From contig JAFTXX010000044.1 of NCBI GenBank assembly GCA_017461475.1, positions 85,263 through 149,262 on the forward strand: DNA of 64,000 bases, given 5' to 3'. This document shows positions 23,627-31,825 of the stretch, piece after piece (positions within the stretch are counted from its first letter, which is position 1; each line of letters starts with the position of its first letter). The translations under genes were made by a program, and so were the position numbers. Origin of the DNA: Clostridia bacterium (GTDB lineage Bacteria > Bacillota > Clostridia > Oscillospirales > CAG-272). The notes beneath the pieces are model-generated. The model made no database searches, was not told where the DNA came from, and saw nothing but the letters and a program-made list of their open reading frames with translations.

Positions 23627-23791
23627 CTGCTTTTCATCACCAAAATCTCCGCGCAAAAATACACTATTAAGGGAGCGGTATCAAAAAGTGTCATAAATTA
23701 CCTGACGAAAAAATCAACTGCATGATTAAAAAATGCGCTTCGCAGGGAAGAATATTGATACCTTAGAAAAACAAGTTGAAAGGGGATTTTT

Positions 23792-24148
23792 ATGAGCGTG
23801 AGGCGCGGAGATATTTTTTATGCGGATCTTAGCCCTGTCGTTGGCTCGGAGCAGGGCGGGCTGAGACCTGTTCTTATCGTGCAGAACGACGTTGGCAACA
23901 AATACAGCCCCACCGTGATAGCGGCGGCAATAACAAGCAAAATGGGAAAGACACATCTGCCTACACATATTGACATATATGCGGACAAGGTGGGACTGCA
24001 GAAGGATTCGGTGGTTCTGCTGGAACAAATACGTACGATAGACAAACAGCGGCTTAAAGAAAAAATGGGACATCTTGATGAAGGTGTGATGAGCGCGGTC
24101 GACAATGCGATATCAATAAGCTTCGGGCTTGGCAACACCGTAGGCTAA
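23792..24148 (+). CDS. ndoA: MazF/NdoA-type mRNA interferase
   Basis: The 118-aa toxin-fold protein begins [20 protein letters not shown], with the family block [20 protein letters not shown] and the conserved [10 protein letters not shown]. It belongs to the EndoA (MazF/PemK) endoribonucleases that cut mRNA at short motifs. In Bacillus the gene follows its antitoxin gene ndoAI. Here no antitoxin of 80-95 aa is visible upstream (a repeat and about 165 bp of non-coding sequence) or downstream (the fba promoter). The ATG has AAAGGGG upstream. It may be controlled from elsewhere or be a domesticated nuclease. Confidence 0.93.
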   Translation: MSVRRGDIFYADLSPVVGSEQGGLRPVLIVQNDVGNKYSPTVIAAAITSKMGKTHLPTHIDIYADKVGLQKDSVVLLEQIRTIDKQRLKEKMGHLDEGVMSAVDNAISISFGLGNTVG

Positions 24149-24187
24149 AGTGTAAAAACAAAATGAAATATTATGTAATAAATACAC

Positions 24188-24216
24188 TTGCAATTTGGTT
24201 TGAATTGTTGTAGAAT
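24188..24216 (+). promoter_or_regulatory. Promoter of fba
   Basis: TTGCAA (24188-24193), 17-bp spacer, TAGAAT (24211-24216), 43 bp before the ATG. Confidence 0.75.
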
Positions 24217-24258
24217 AATGTTAAATTAAAAACAATTTAAACTATAGGAGATAAAACT

Positions 24259-25218
24259 ATGGCACTTGTAACAACAAAGGAAATGTTCAAGAAGGCATAT
24301 GAGGGCGGCTACGCTATCGGTGCTTTCAACATCAACAACATGGAAATCATCCAGGCTATCGCCGAGGCTGCAGGTGAGGCTAAGTCCCCTGTTATCCTTC
24401 AGGTTTCCGCTGGCGCAAGAAAGTATGCAAAGCAGGAGTACCTCCTTGCACTTGCAAAGGCTGCTATCGCAGACTCCGGCATTGACCTTGCTCTTCACCT
24501 TGACCACGGTGCAGATTTTGAAATCTGCAAGGCTTGCATTGACGGCGGTTTCACTTCCGTTATGATCGACGGTTCTCACCACTCCTTCGAGGACAACATC
24601 GCAGTAACCAAGAAGGTTGTTGAATATGCACACGCTAACGGCGTAGTTGTAGAAGGCGAGCTCGGTGTTCTCGCAGGCGTTGAAGATGACGTTGTTGCTG
24701 AGCATTCCTCTTACACAAAGCCCGAGGAAGTTGAAGAGTTCGTAGGCCGCACCGGCGTTGACTCTCTTGCAATCTCTATCGGTACCTCTCACGGCGCATA
24801 CAAGTTCACTCCCGCACAGTGCACACGTAACGAAGAGGGCATTCTCGTTCCCCCTCCGCTCCGTTTTGACATTCTTGAAGAGGTTGGCAAGCGCCTTCCC
24901 GGCTTCCCGATTGTTCTTCACGGTGCATCTTCCGTTCCTCAGCACTATGTTAAGGAAATCAACGCTATCGGCGGCAAACTTCCGGACGCTGTCGGTATTC
25001 CCGAAGAGCAGCTCCGCAAGGCAGCTACCATGGCTGTATGTAAGATCAACATCGACTCCGATATCCGTCTTGCACTCACCGCAGGTATCCGCCGCGTAAT
25101 GCACGAGTCTCCCGAAGTATTTGACCCCCGCGGTTATCTCTCTGTTGCTCGTGAGGAAGTTAAGAAGACCGTTTACCACAAGATCATGAACGTTCTCGGC
25201 TCTGCAAACACACTCTAA
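24259..25218 (+). CDS. fba: Class II fructose-bisphosphate aldolase
   Basis: The 319-aa enzyme starts MALVTTKEMFKKAYEGGYAI and has GAFNINNMEI, the catalytic Asp and first zinc ligand in LALHLDHGAD (Asp82, His83), EGELGVLAGVED, SIGTSHGAYK with a further His, and VLHGASSVP with another. It cleaves fructose 1,6-bisphosphate to DHAP and glyceraldehyde 3-phosphate in glycolysis and gluconeogenesis; some relatives act on tagatose or ketose bisphosphates. Codon use is strongly biased, consistent with high expression from its own promoter. The site TAGGAG lies upstream. It is monocistronic. Confidence 0.95.
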   Translation: MALVTTKEMFKKAYEGGYAIGAFNINNMEIIQAIAEAAGEAKSPVILQVSAGARKYAKQEYLLALAKAAIADSGIDLALHLDHGADFEICKACIDGGFTSVMIDGSHHSFEDNIAVTKKVVEYAHANGVVVEGELGVLAGVEDDVVAEHSSYTKPEEVEEFVGRTGVDSLAISIGTSHGAYKFTPAQCTRNEEGILVPPPLRFDILEEVGKRLPGFPIVLHGASSVPQHYVKEINAIGGKLPDAVGIPEEQLRKAATMAVCKINIDSDIRLALTAGIRRVMHESPEVFDPRGYLSVAREEVKKTVYHKIMNVLGSANTL

Positions 25219-25227
25219 GAAAAAACA

Positions 25228-25252
25228 AAAGGGCTGCTTTTTGCAGCCCTTT
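25228..25252 (+). terminator. Terminator of fba
   Basis: The stem AAAGGGCTGC/GCAGCCCTTT has a T5 loop. It lies only 18 bp before the next start, so part of the thioesterase expression may be read-through. Confidence 0.85.
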
Positions 25253-25269
25253 GACTTTTGGAGAAGATA

Positions 25270-25992
25270 ATGAAATTCACCGAAAAAGTACAGATTTTTA
25301 ATTATGATGTAGATATGCACGGTAATCTGCGCCCTACAGCGCTTCTTGCAAAGCTAGAAGAGGTCGGGTCAAATCAGATGACAGCGTATCCTCCTAACAA
25401 TGACGATTTGCGCAAGATGGGGCTTGGCTTTATCCTCAGCCGCGTGGTAATGCGAGTGTACAAAAATCTTCGTACAAACGATGTTGCCGAGGGGCAGACT
25501 TGGGCGGCGACCACCAGCCGAGGACTTTCGTATAACCGTTGCTACCGCTTGGTCAAAGACGGCGAGCCTGTTGCCGATGTGTTTACCGTATGGGCATTGC
25601 TGAGTTTCAATGAGGGCAGGCTTATCCGACTTGAGGAGTGTAAGGATATGCACATAGGCGGAGAGCCGGAAGAGCCGTTTGAGCTTGACATCCCGCTTCG
25701 CGTCCGCATGCCTAAAGCGGAGGAATTTCGTGAGGTTGCAAAGCGCAAAGTGTATTACAGTGATACGGATATTAACGGTCATATGAATAACACAAAGTAC
25801 CTGAATATGCTCTGCGATTTCGTTCCCGAAATAGAGAAAAAGAGCCTCCGCGGCATTAACATCAACTATGTCAACGAGGCCCCTCTCGGTGACGAACTTA
25901 CCGTTTATTTAAAGGAAGATGACGGTATGTGCTATTTTAAAACCGTCCGCTCCGACGGCAAGACAAACTGTGAAGCAGTATTGTATTTTTAA
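25270..25992 (+). CDS. Acyl-ACP thioesterase (FatA/FatB-like, double hotdog)
   Basis: This 240-aa protein has two hotdog folds. The first has DVDMHGNLRPTALLAKLEEV and GLGFILSRVVMRV; the second has KVYYSDTDINGHMNNTKYLN, with the Asn/His of the active site. Bacterial members hydrolyse acyl-ACP to free fatty acids and are widespread in Clostridia and lactobacilli. The start MKFTEK has GGAGA six bases upstream. It converges with the GH2 gene across a shared terminator. Confidence 0.9.
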   Translation: MKFTEKVQIFNYDVDMHGNLRPTALLAKLEEVGSNQMTAYPPNNDDLRKMGLGFILSRVVMRVYKNLRTNDVAEGQTWAATTSRGLSYNRCYRLVKDGEPVADVFTVWALLSFNEGRLIRLEECKDMHIGGEPEEPFELDIPLRVRMPKAEEFREVAKRKVYYSDTDINGHMNNTKYLNMLCDFVPEIEKKSLRGININYVNEAPLGDELTVYLKEDDGMCYFKTVRSDGKTNCEAVLYF

Positions 25993-26000
25993 GTCAAATC

Positions 26001-26033
26001 AAAAGAACCAAGCTGTCAGCTTGGTTCTTTTTG
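26001..26033. terminator. Bidirectional terminator between thioesterase and GH2 genes
   Basis: AAAAGAACCAAGCTG pairs with CAGCTTGGTTCTTTT, flanked by A and T runs, serving both converging genes. Confidence 0.88.
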
Positions 26034-26041
26034 TATGATGT

Positions 26042-27754
26042 TTATTCTTCTTCGATTGCCGCTTTCTGTGTGTTTATCTCGCGGATAACTTCAACGGGGA
26101 ACTTGGGATGGCGGTCGTATGTATAGAGACCGTTTACTTCCTGCTCAACGTCGGTGAGCTGAGTATAGCAGAATGCGCTGATTCCTTTGTTTTCAAGCAT
26201 TGCGGTAACAAGTCCGCGATAACGCTCGATAAACTCTTCCTCGCTCTGCGGACGGCCTGCTACGCCACCGTAACCCCAGCCGCGGTCGGGATTTGAGGGG
26301 TCCCACCAAATGCCGCCGAACTCACTCATAAACGTGGGAAGTCCGCCCTGAGGATAACGGGTGAATACAACGGGTTCGCCCTTTTCGAGAGGCAGATAAT
26401 GCTCACGGAACTTCGCGGGGTCCTGCTCATAGTCATGGATGTCGAGAATGTCGGTGAGGTTGTCCTGATGTGTCCAGCCGGATGCGTCAATGTAGAGACG
26501 GTCGGGGTCGTAGGAACGGGTCATGTCTGCGAGCATCTTTACAAAGTCGCGGTTCTGATTCTGCTGTGTCTCGTTGAGCGGACACCAACCGATAATTGCG
26601 GGGTGGTTGAAGTCTCTTTCGATAATCTCCTGCCACTCGGGAATAAAGCCTCTCCATGACTCAAAACGTGCAATGTCAAGGCCCCAGTTTGCATGCTCGC
26701 CCCAAACGATGTAACCCATTTTATCGCAGTGATAGAGGAAACGGGGTTCAAACACCTTCTGGTGAAGTCTTGCGCCGTTAAAGCCCATGTCAATGGAACG
26801 CTGAATGTCATCAATCAGATCCTGCTCGGTGGGAGCAGTGTAGATACCGTCCGGATAGAAGCCCTGGTCAAGGATAAGGCGCTGGTAAACGGGCTTGCCG
26901 TTGATGTAGGTCTTGCCGTTCTTGTATTCAACCTTGCGCATGCCGAAGTATGAGTTTACAACGTCGCCCTCGAGGTCGAGCACGAGGTCATAAAGCTGAC
27001 CGTCGCCGACACTCCAGAGGTGCATCTCGGAAAGTTTAACTTCGAGCATTGCGGTCTTGTTTGTAATCTTGCTTGAAGCGGTTCCTACAACCTTGCCGCC
27101 GAACGTTGCGGTAGCAGTGAGGGTCTTGCCGTCTGCGTTTTCGCAAACTGCCTCAATAAAGAGAGACTCGTTTTCAAGCGAAGCGCGATACTTTGTGCGC
27201 TTGATGTAGTGGTCGGGTACATTTTCAAGCCAAACGGTCTGCCAGATACCCGTGGTGCGGGTGTATGAGCAACCCTTGGAGTAATACTGACGGCACTGCT
27301 TACCGCCCGGCTGTGTCTGCGAGCGGAGAAGGTCTACAGCAGAGATAACAATGGTGTTTTCACCTGCTTTAACAGCCTTTGTGATATCCATTGCAAAGGA
27401 AACATAGCCGCCGATGTGACGGTCGATGTACTTGCCGTTTACCCAAACTTCGGTCTCAAAGTCACAAGCGCCGATGTTGAGGATGGTGCGTCTGCCGCTC
27501 TTTGCCCACTCCTCGGAAATCTCTACGGTGCGCTTATACCAAACACACTCCATAAAGTCGACATGCGAAAGTCCCGAAAGTTTGCTCTCGGGGCAATAAG
27601 GAACTATTATTTTCTCTGAAAATTCACCGTTTTCATAAAGTTTTCTCTGTTTACCGCTGCGACCGTGGTCAATCTCAAAAAGCCACTCGCCGTTCAGATT
27701 CATCCAATTTTTGCGCTCAAACTGCGGGCGCGGATACTCAGGGCGTGCAATCAT
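26042..27754 (-). CDS. Glycoside hydrolase family 2 enzyme
   Basis: The 570-aa protein has the three GH2 core domains: a sugar-binding jelly roll (about 1-170; LNGEWLFEID, CDFETEVWVNGKYIDRHIGG), an immunoglobulin-like domain (about 175-270), and a TIM barrel (about 275-560) with GFNGARLHQKVFEPRFLYHC, the acid/base in GWCPLNETQQN, and the nucleophile Glu in TFMSEFGGIWWDPS. GH2 members act as beta-galactosidases, beta-glucuronidases or beta-mannosidases; I cannot choose. No signal peptide is present, so it works on imported oligosaccharides. The ATG (second codon of a GTG-ATG pair) has GGAG eight bases upstream. It is shorter than most GH2 enzymes because it lacks C-terminal accessory domains. 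Confidence 0.93.
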   Translation of the reverse strand: MIARPEYPRPQFERKNWMNLNGEWLFEIDHGRSGKQRKLYENGEFSEKIIVPYCPESKLSGLSHVDFMECVWYKRTVEISEEWAKSGRRTILNIGACDFETEVWVNGKYIDRHIGGYVSFAMDITKAVKAGENTIVISAVDLLRSQTQPGGKQCRQYYSKGCSYTRTTGIWQTVWLENVPDHYIKRTKYRASLENESLFIEAVCENADGKTLTATATFGGKVVGTASSKITNKTAMLEVKLSEMHLWSVGDGQLYDLVLDLEGDVVNSYFGMRKVEYKNGKTYINGKPVYQRLILDQGFYPDGIYTAPTEQDLIDDIQRSIDMGFNGARLHQKVFEPRFLYHCDKMGYIVWGEHANWGLDIARFESWRGFIPEWQEIIERDFNHPAIIGWCPLNETQQNQNRDFVKMLADMTRSYDPDRLYIDASGWTHQDNLTDILDIHDYEQDPAKFREHYLPLEKGEPVVFTRYPQGGLPTFMSEFGGIWWDPSNPDRGWGYGGVAGRPQSEEEFIERYRGLVTAMLENKGISAFCYTQLTDVEQEVNGLYTYDRHPKFPVEVIREINTQKAAIEEE

Positions 27755-27901
27755 CACTCTGTCTCCTTGTTGTCTGAAAGTATTTAGGTATGTCCTAACA
27801 ATTTTATTATATCTTTTGCTGTGAAAATAGTAAATACAAAAAAGTGAGCAATCTTTGCGATTTTTATACTTTTTGGTGCAATTATTTGCACCGGTGAAGT
27901 C

Positions 27902-28195
27902 AATTGATGTTTATGGGAATAGACAAACATCTCCCCGCGAGATCCTTCACTCCGCTGCGCTACGTTCGAGGATGACAAGGCGACTCTAACTATCATTTTG
28001 TCTGGCTTTTGGTTCCGTCGCCTTTTGACCGCGCCTTTGGCGGGTCGTTAAATATGTGCTATGGGAAACGCGGGGGGTTGTTGCAATGCAATAAAATAAG
28101 CTTTTTTAAGCACTTTGCTTAAACCCGCCCTTGTCATCCTTGAGCGTTAGCGTTGCGATCTCGGGCGGAGATGTTTGTAACATAAACATTTATTT
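27902..28195. repeat. Snap-back dispersed repeat, copy 5, with an internal insertion
   Basis: It has the usual ends (AATTGATGTTTATGGG and ACATAAACATTTATT) but carries about 85 extra bases at about 27980-28065 containing TTTTGGTTCCGTCGCC and CCGCGCCTTTGGCGGG. The 27755-28262 gap holds this repeat and A/T-rich promoter sequence; no gene is visible. Confidence 0.9.
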
Positions 28196-28262
28196 CCCTT
28201 TTCTCTTTACTTTTCATTATAAATATGTTAAAATCACCGAAGTACATTTTAGGAGAACTGTC

Positions 28263-28742
28263 ATGGCAATTGAAAAAGTAAGAGCTTATTTCAAAGAGCT
28301 CGGAATTGAAAACAAAATCAGAGAATTTGACGTATCAAGCGCAACTGTTGAACTTGCGGCGGCTGCTCTCGGCTGCGAGGGCGCGCGAATTGCAAAGACC
28401 ATGTCGTTTGCCCTGTCAGAGTGCGACATTCTTATCGTTGCGGCGGGCGATGTCAAAATAGACAACCATAAATTCAAGGAAACCTTTCATCAAAAGGCGA
28501 AGATGCTCCCGTTTGAGGAATGCGAATCGCGCATAGGTCATGCGGCGGGCGGCGTTTGTCCCTTTGCGGTAAACGACGGCGTTAAGGTGTATCTCGACGA
28601 GTCAATGAAGCGATTTGAGACGGTGTTCCCCGCGGCGGGTTCGTCAAACAGCGCTGTTGAACTCACTATTGCGGAACTTGAAAAATATTCAGGTTACACA
28701 GAGTGGGTGGACGTTTGCAAATCCCGTGAGGAGACCGTATGA
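28263..28742 (+). CDS. YbaK/ProX-type aminoacyl-tRNA deacylase
   Basis: The 159-aa protein has the YbaK/aminoacyl-tRNA editing fold: SSATVELAAAALGCEGARIAKTM, LIVAAGDVKIDNHKFKETFH with the conserved Lys, GHAAGGVCPFAV, and VFPAAGSSNSAVELT. These enzymes hydrolyse mischarged tRNAs (Cys or Ala on tRNA-Pro, and others). The exact specificity cannot be read from sequence alone. The start MAIEKV has AGGAGA six bases upstream; a longer frame reaching into the repeat is rejected. It overlaps the MATE gene by four bases. Confidence 0.92.
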   Translation: MAIEKVRAYFKELGIENKIREFDVSSATVELAAAALGCEGARIAKTMSFALSECDILIVAAGDVKIDNHKFKETFHQKAKMLPFEECESRIGHAAGGVCPFAVNDGVKVYLDESMKRFETVFPAAGSSNSAVELTIAELEKYSGYTEWVDVCKSREETV

Positions 28743-30130
28743 GCACGGTTAAAAAGTTTATAGGCGACAAAGCGTTTTATAAAATGCTTTTCGCCCTTGT
28801 GCTTCCGCTTATCGTTCAGCAGGGGGTAACACAGTTTGTCAGCCTGCTCGACAATATCATGGTCGGCAAGCTCGGCACTGAGGCTATAAACAGTGTAGCA
28901 ATTGTCAATCAGCTTATATTTGTATTCAACCTCGCCGTTTTCGGCGGAGTTTCGGGCGTGTCTATTTTCGGCGCGCAGTTTGCGGGTGTCGGCGATGACA
29001 AGGGACTTCGCCATACCTTCCGTTTTAAGATAATTCTCGGCGTAATACTTGCCGTGCTTGCCATAACGATATTTATTCTTTGGGGTGAGCCGCTCGCAAT
29101 GCTTTTTTTAGACAATGAAAGCAATGAGGGACTTGACCTATCCGTTATAACCGCGGGCGCGCGCGATTATCTTAGTATCATGCTGATCGGTCTTTTTCCT
29201 TTTATGATAGTGCAGGTTTATTCGAGCACGCTGCGTGAAATGGGCGATACCGTTGTCCCCATGATAGCAAGCGTTGCGGCAATTACCGTCAATGTTATTT
29301 TCAACTCATTGCTCATTTTCGGACTTTGCGGCTTTCCCCGCCTTGAGATAAAGGGAGCGGCTATAGCAACGGTGATGTCGCGATATGTTGAAATGCTTGT
29401 GGTCGTAATCTACACACATGTGCGAAAGTCGAAATTCAAATTTGCTGTCGGCGCTTACAAATCGCCCTATGTTCCGCTTGAACTTGTGAAAAAGATTGCA
29501 ATAACGGGTTCTCCGCTTATGCTCAATGAAATTCTTTGGTCGCTCGGAACCACGTTTATCAACCGTTGCTACTCCACAAAAGGCATTTTTGCCTACGCGG
29601 CAACGAATATCAATACTACCGCGTGGAACCTTTTCTGCATAATCATGTTTGCGATGGGTACCGCCATTTCCATTATCCTCGGGCGCGAGCTCGGCAAAGG
29701 CGAGAGGGAAAAGGCTATTGACTTAAACCGCAAACTGCAGTTTTTCAACGTGGCGGTGCATGTTGTGATAGGGTGCGCGCTTATCATTTCGTCAAGATAT
29801 ATTCCGCTTTTATACGATGTTGAGCCCGAAGTGCGCGATATAGCAACAAAACTGCTGGTGGTATCGGGTGCGGCGCTGCCTATGCACTCGCTTGTTCACG
29901 GAATGTATTTTGCAATCCGAAGCGGCGGAAAAACCTTTGTAACTTTCCTTTTTGACAGCGTATACACATGGGCAGTCCCCGCGGTGCTTGCGTTTTTCCT
30001 TGTAACATTTACAAGTCTTGATATCGTTTCGGTGTACCTTATCGTCCAGTTTTCGGACGCGCTGAAAATGACCATAGGTCTTGTGATGTTGAAGAGCGGT
30101 TTCTGGGCAAACACTGTTATTGATAAATAA
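28739..30130 (+). CDS. MATE family efflux transporter
   Basis: The 463-aa membrane protein has about twelve spans and the MATE pattern: LPLIVQQGVTQFVSLLDNIM in helix 1-2, VFGGVSGVSIFGAQFAGVGD, and the internal repeat SPLMLNEILWSLGTTFINRC. MATE proteins export cationic drugs or metabolites against Na+ or H+ gradients. It is translationally coupled to the deacylase gene through ATGA and ends at a strong bidirectional terminator. Confidence 0.93.
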   Translation: MSTVKKFIGDKAFYKMLFALVLPLIVQQGVTQFVSLLDNIMVGKLGTEAINSVAIVNQLIFVFNLAVFGGVSGVSIFGAQFAGVGDDKGLRHTFRFKIILGVILAVLAITIFILWGEPLAMLFLDNESNEGLDLSVITAGARDYLSIMLIGLFPFMIVQVYSSTLREMGDTVVPMIASVAAITVNVIFNSLLIFGLCGFPRLEIKGAAIATVMSRYVEMLVVVIYTHVRKSKFKFAVGAYKSPYVPLELVKKIAITGSPLMLNEILWSLGTTFINRCYSTKGIFAYAATNINTTAWNLFCIIMFAMGTAISIILGRELGKGEREKAIDLNRKLQFFNVAVHVVIGCALIISSRYIPLLYDVEPEVRDIATKLLVVSGAALPMHSLVHGMYFAIRSGGKTFVTFLFDSVYTWAVPAVLAFFLVTFTSLDIVSVYLIVQFSDALKMTIGLVMLKSGFWANTVIDK

Positions 30131-30131
30131 T

Positions 30132-30159
30132 AAAAACGTCCTCAGACCGAGGACGTTTT
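30132..30159. terminator. Bidirectional terminator between the MATE gene and the small membrane protein gene
   Basis: AAAAACGTCCTC pairs with GAGGACGTTTTT around a short loop. Confidence 0.9.
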
Positions 30160-30164
30160 TGCTG

Positions 30165-30404
30165 TTAAAATAAGTTTTTTATGGCTTTTACCGTTTTGCA
30201 AACCGCGGCAACGGTAACAAGCGCGCCGATTACTGAGAGGAAAAGCAACAGCTTTTTTGAAATCTCGCCTCTCAGACTTACGGTAAGGACGGGATTTTCG
30301 GGGTCTTTTTTGCGGCGCAGGGCAAAAGTGATGTCAAAAGGACGGCTGATAGCCTCTTCCGCTTTGTTTATAAAACGCTTGATTTTTTCAACTTTTTCTT
30401 TCAT
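30165..30404 (-). CDS. Small single-span membrane protein (DUF4342-like?)
   Basis: The 79-aa protein has an amphipathic basic N terminus (MKEKVEKIKRFINKAEEAIS), a beta-rich middle (DITFALRRKKDPENPVLTVS), and one hydrophobic span near the C terminus (KKLLLFLSVIGALVTVAAVC). The layout is reminiscent of DUF4342 proteins but the match is not certain. It has its own promoter (30434-30462), and GGAGCG lies upstream of the start. Confidence 0.6.
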   Translation of the reverse strand: MKEKVEKIKRFINKAEEAISRPFDITFALRRKKDPENPVLTVSLRGEISKKLLLFLSVIGALVTVAAVCKTVKAIKNLF

Positions 30405-30433
30405 GCGCCCACGCTCCTTTTCATTGTAATTCT

Positions 30434-30462
30434 ATTATATACGTTTGTTTCAAAAAATTCAA
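30434..30462 (-). promoter_or_regulatory. Promoter of the small membrane protein gene
   Basis: Minus strand: TTGAAT (30457-30462), 17-bp spacer, TATAAT (30434-30439). Confidence 0.75.
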
Positions 30463-30567
30463 CACCCCGAGGGGAAAAAGATGAAAAACTCTTTTATTTT
30501 CGGAGGTATTCATGTATAATATTATTAATATATATTGTACAGTTAAGTTGATAAGGAGAACCTTTCG

Positions 30568-31818
30568 ATGACACTGTACTCACCTGTGTTTATTCTTGCG
30601 TTTCTGCCGACATCGGCGGTGATTTACCGCACGGTGCCGAAGAACTTCCGTCCGCAGGCGCTCGCGGCGATGAGCCTTGCGTTTTACATTCTTGCCGCGG
30701 GCGAGCATTTTTACCTTTTGCCGATTTTGGCAATTTTAGTATATCTGCTTTCTTTCGCGGGCAAAAAGGGATTTTTTGTTTGCCTTTTTATGTTTGTACC
30801 TCTGCGGCTCTTTGGGATATCCGCGCTCGGCGTGTCGTTCTTTATTCTTCGCGCCGCCGCGTATATTTATGACGGCAAGCGGGAAAGAAATTTTTTCAAG
30901 GTTTTTGCGCATCTGCTGTTTTTCCCCTGCGTTCACGCGGGGCCGCTTGCGTCTTACAAAGATTTTGAAAGCGGACTTTCACGCTACGCGGACTTTGCGC
31001 AGATGTCACGCGGAATATGCATGGCGCTGTACGGCGCATTTAAAAAACTGTTTTTTGCCGATGCGCTCTATGTGACTTTTGATAAATTCTTTGTTGGCGG
31101 CACGTCGCTTTCGGCTTTTCTTGCGCTTATTGCTTACGCACTGTACATATATTTCGACTTTTCGGGATGCAGTGACATGGCGGTGGGCATTGCCTCGGTG
31201 CTTGGGTTTGACCTGCCGAAAAATTTTGATTTTCCGTATATGTCCCGCTCGGTAAGCGAGTTTTTCCGCCGCTGGCACATCACGCTCGGACGCTGGCTGT
31301 TTAAATATATCTACATTCCGCTCGGCGGCAGTAAAAAGGGAAGTGTACGCGCTGTTTTGTCGCTCGGCGCGGTGTGGCTTGCAAGCGCGCTCTGGCACGG
31401 AACGCGGCTTTCCTATCTCGTTTGGGGAATGTACTTTTTTGTCATAGCCATAGCCGAAAAACTTATTTTGCCGAAAGGTTTTAAAATCGGCAGACTTTGC
31501 ACATTTTGTCTGGTACTCTTCGGTTGGGTGTTCTTCTTTTCCGACACGCCCGCCGCGGCTTTTGCATTTTTCACACGGCTGTTTTGCCTCGGCGAAACAC
31601 TGCTTTACTGCCGCGCCGATATATATAACGCTATCCGCAATGTACCGTTTATTTTGCTTGCGGCGCTGTTTGCAACCCCTTTGCCGCGCCGCCTGCTAAA
31701 CATGCTTTACAGCCGCGCAAGAGTAGCTTTGTACATTTTGGCTTTGCCGCTGTTTTGCCTGATACTTTCATGTCTTGTTTCAAGCGGGCATATACCTTTT
31801 CTGTATGCGTCTTTTTGA
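30568..31818 (+). CDS. MBOAT-family O-acyltransferase (AlgI/PatA-like), module 1
   Basis: The 416-aa polytopic protein has the MBOAT signatures ALYIYFDFSGCSDMAVGIAS, SVSEFFRRWHITLGRWLFKY, IYIPLGGSKKGS and the catalytic His in LASALWHGTRLSYLVWG. Such proteins pass acyl groups, usually acetyl, across the membrane for O-acetylation of exported polysaccharide or peptidoglycan. The second gene of the module (SGNH type) follows eight bases after the stop. AAGGAG lies upstream of the ATG. It is a shorter, diverged paralogue of the 47765-49168 gene. Confidence 0.92.
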   Translation: MTLYSPVFILAFLPTSAVIYRTVPKNFRPQALAAMSLAFYILAAGEHFYLLPILAILVYLLSFAGKKGFFVCLFMFVPLRLFGISALGVSFFILRAAAYIYDGKRERNFFKVFAHLLFFPCVHAGPLASYKDFESGLSRYADFAQMSRGICMALYGAFKKLFFADALYVTFDKFFVGGTSLSAFLALIAYALYIYFDFSGCSDMAVGIASVLGFDLPKNFDFPYMSRSVSEFFRRWHITLGRWLFKYIYIPLGGSKKGSVRAVLSLGAVWLASALWHGTRLSYLVWGMYFFVIAIAEKLILPKGFKIGRLCTFCLVLFGWVFFFSDTPAAAFAFFTRLFCLGETLLYCRADIYNAIRNVPFILLAALFATPLPRRLLNMLYSRARVALYILALPLFCLILSCLVSSGHIPFLYASF

Positions 31819-31825
31819 GGTGGCT

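Noticed and set aside
23299-23694. Reading frame running through a dispersed repeat on the minus strand
   Set aside because: It is produced by the repeat itself; the same peptide-like string appears at other copies in different frames and contains no domain.
23722-23766. A 14-codon frame ending QGRILIP, reminiscent of an AbrB/MazE antitoxin start
   Set aside because: No ribosome binding site, it stops after 14 codons, and the resemblance is a short string that can arise by chance. Mentioned only in connection with the lone MazF gene.
24226-25320. Long open frame antisense to fba (364 codons)
   Set aside because: It mirrors the biased codon usage of fba and has no ribosome binding site or domain; it is a shadow frame.
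30512-30571. A 19-codon leader frame with a GGAGG site that overlaps the MBOAT start by ATGA
   Set aside because: Its ATG overlaps the best -10 box (TATAAT at 30515-30520), so it would lie before the transcription start; the peptide is A/T-driven (Ile, Asn, Tyr) with no other support.
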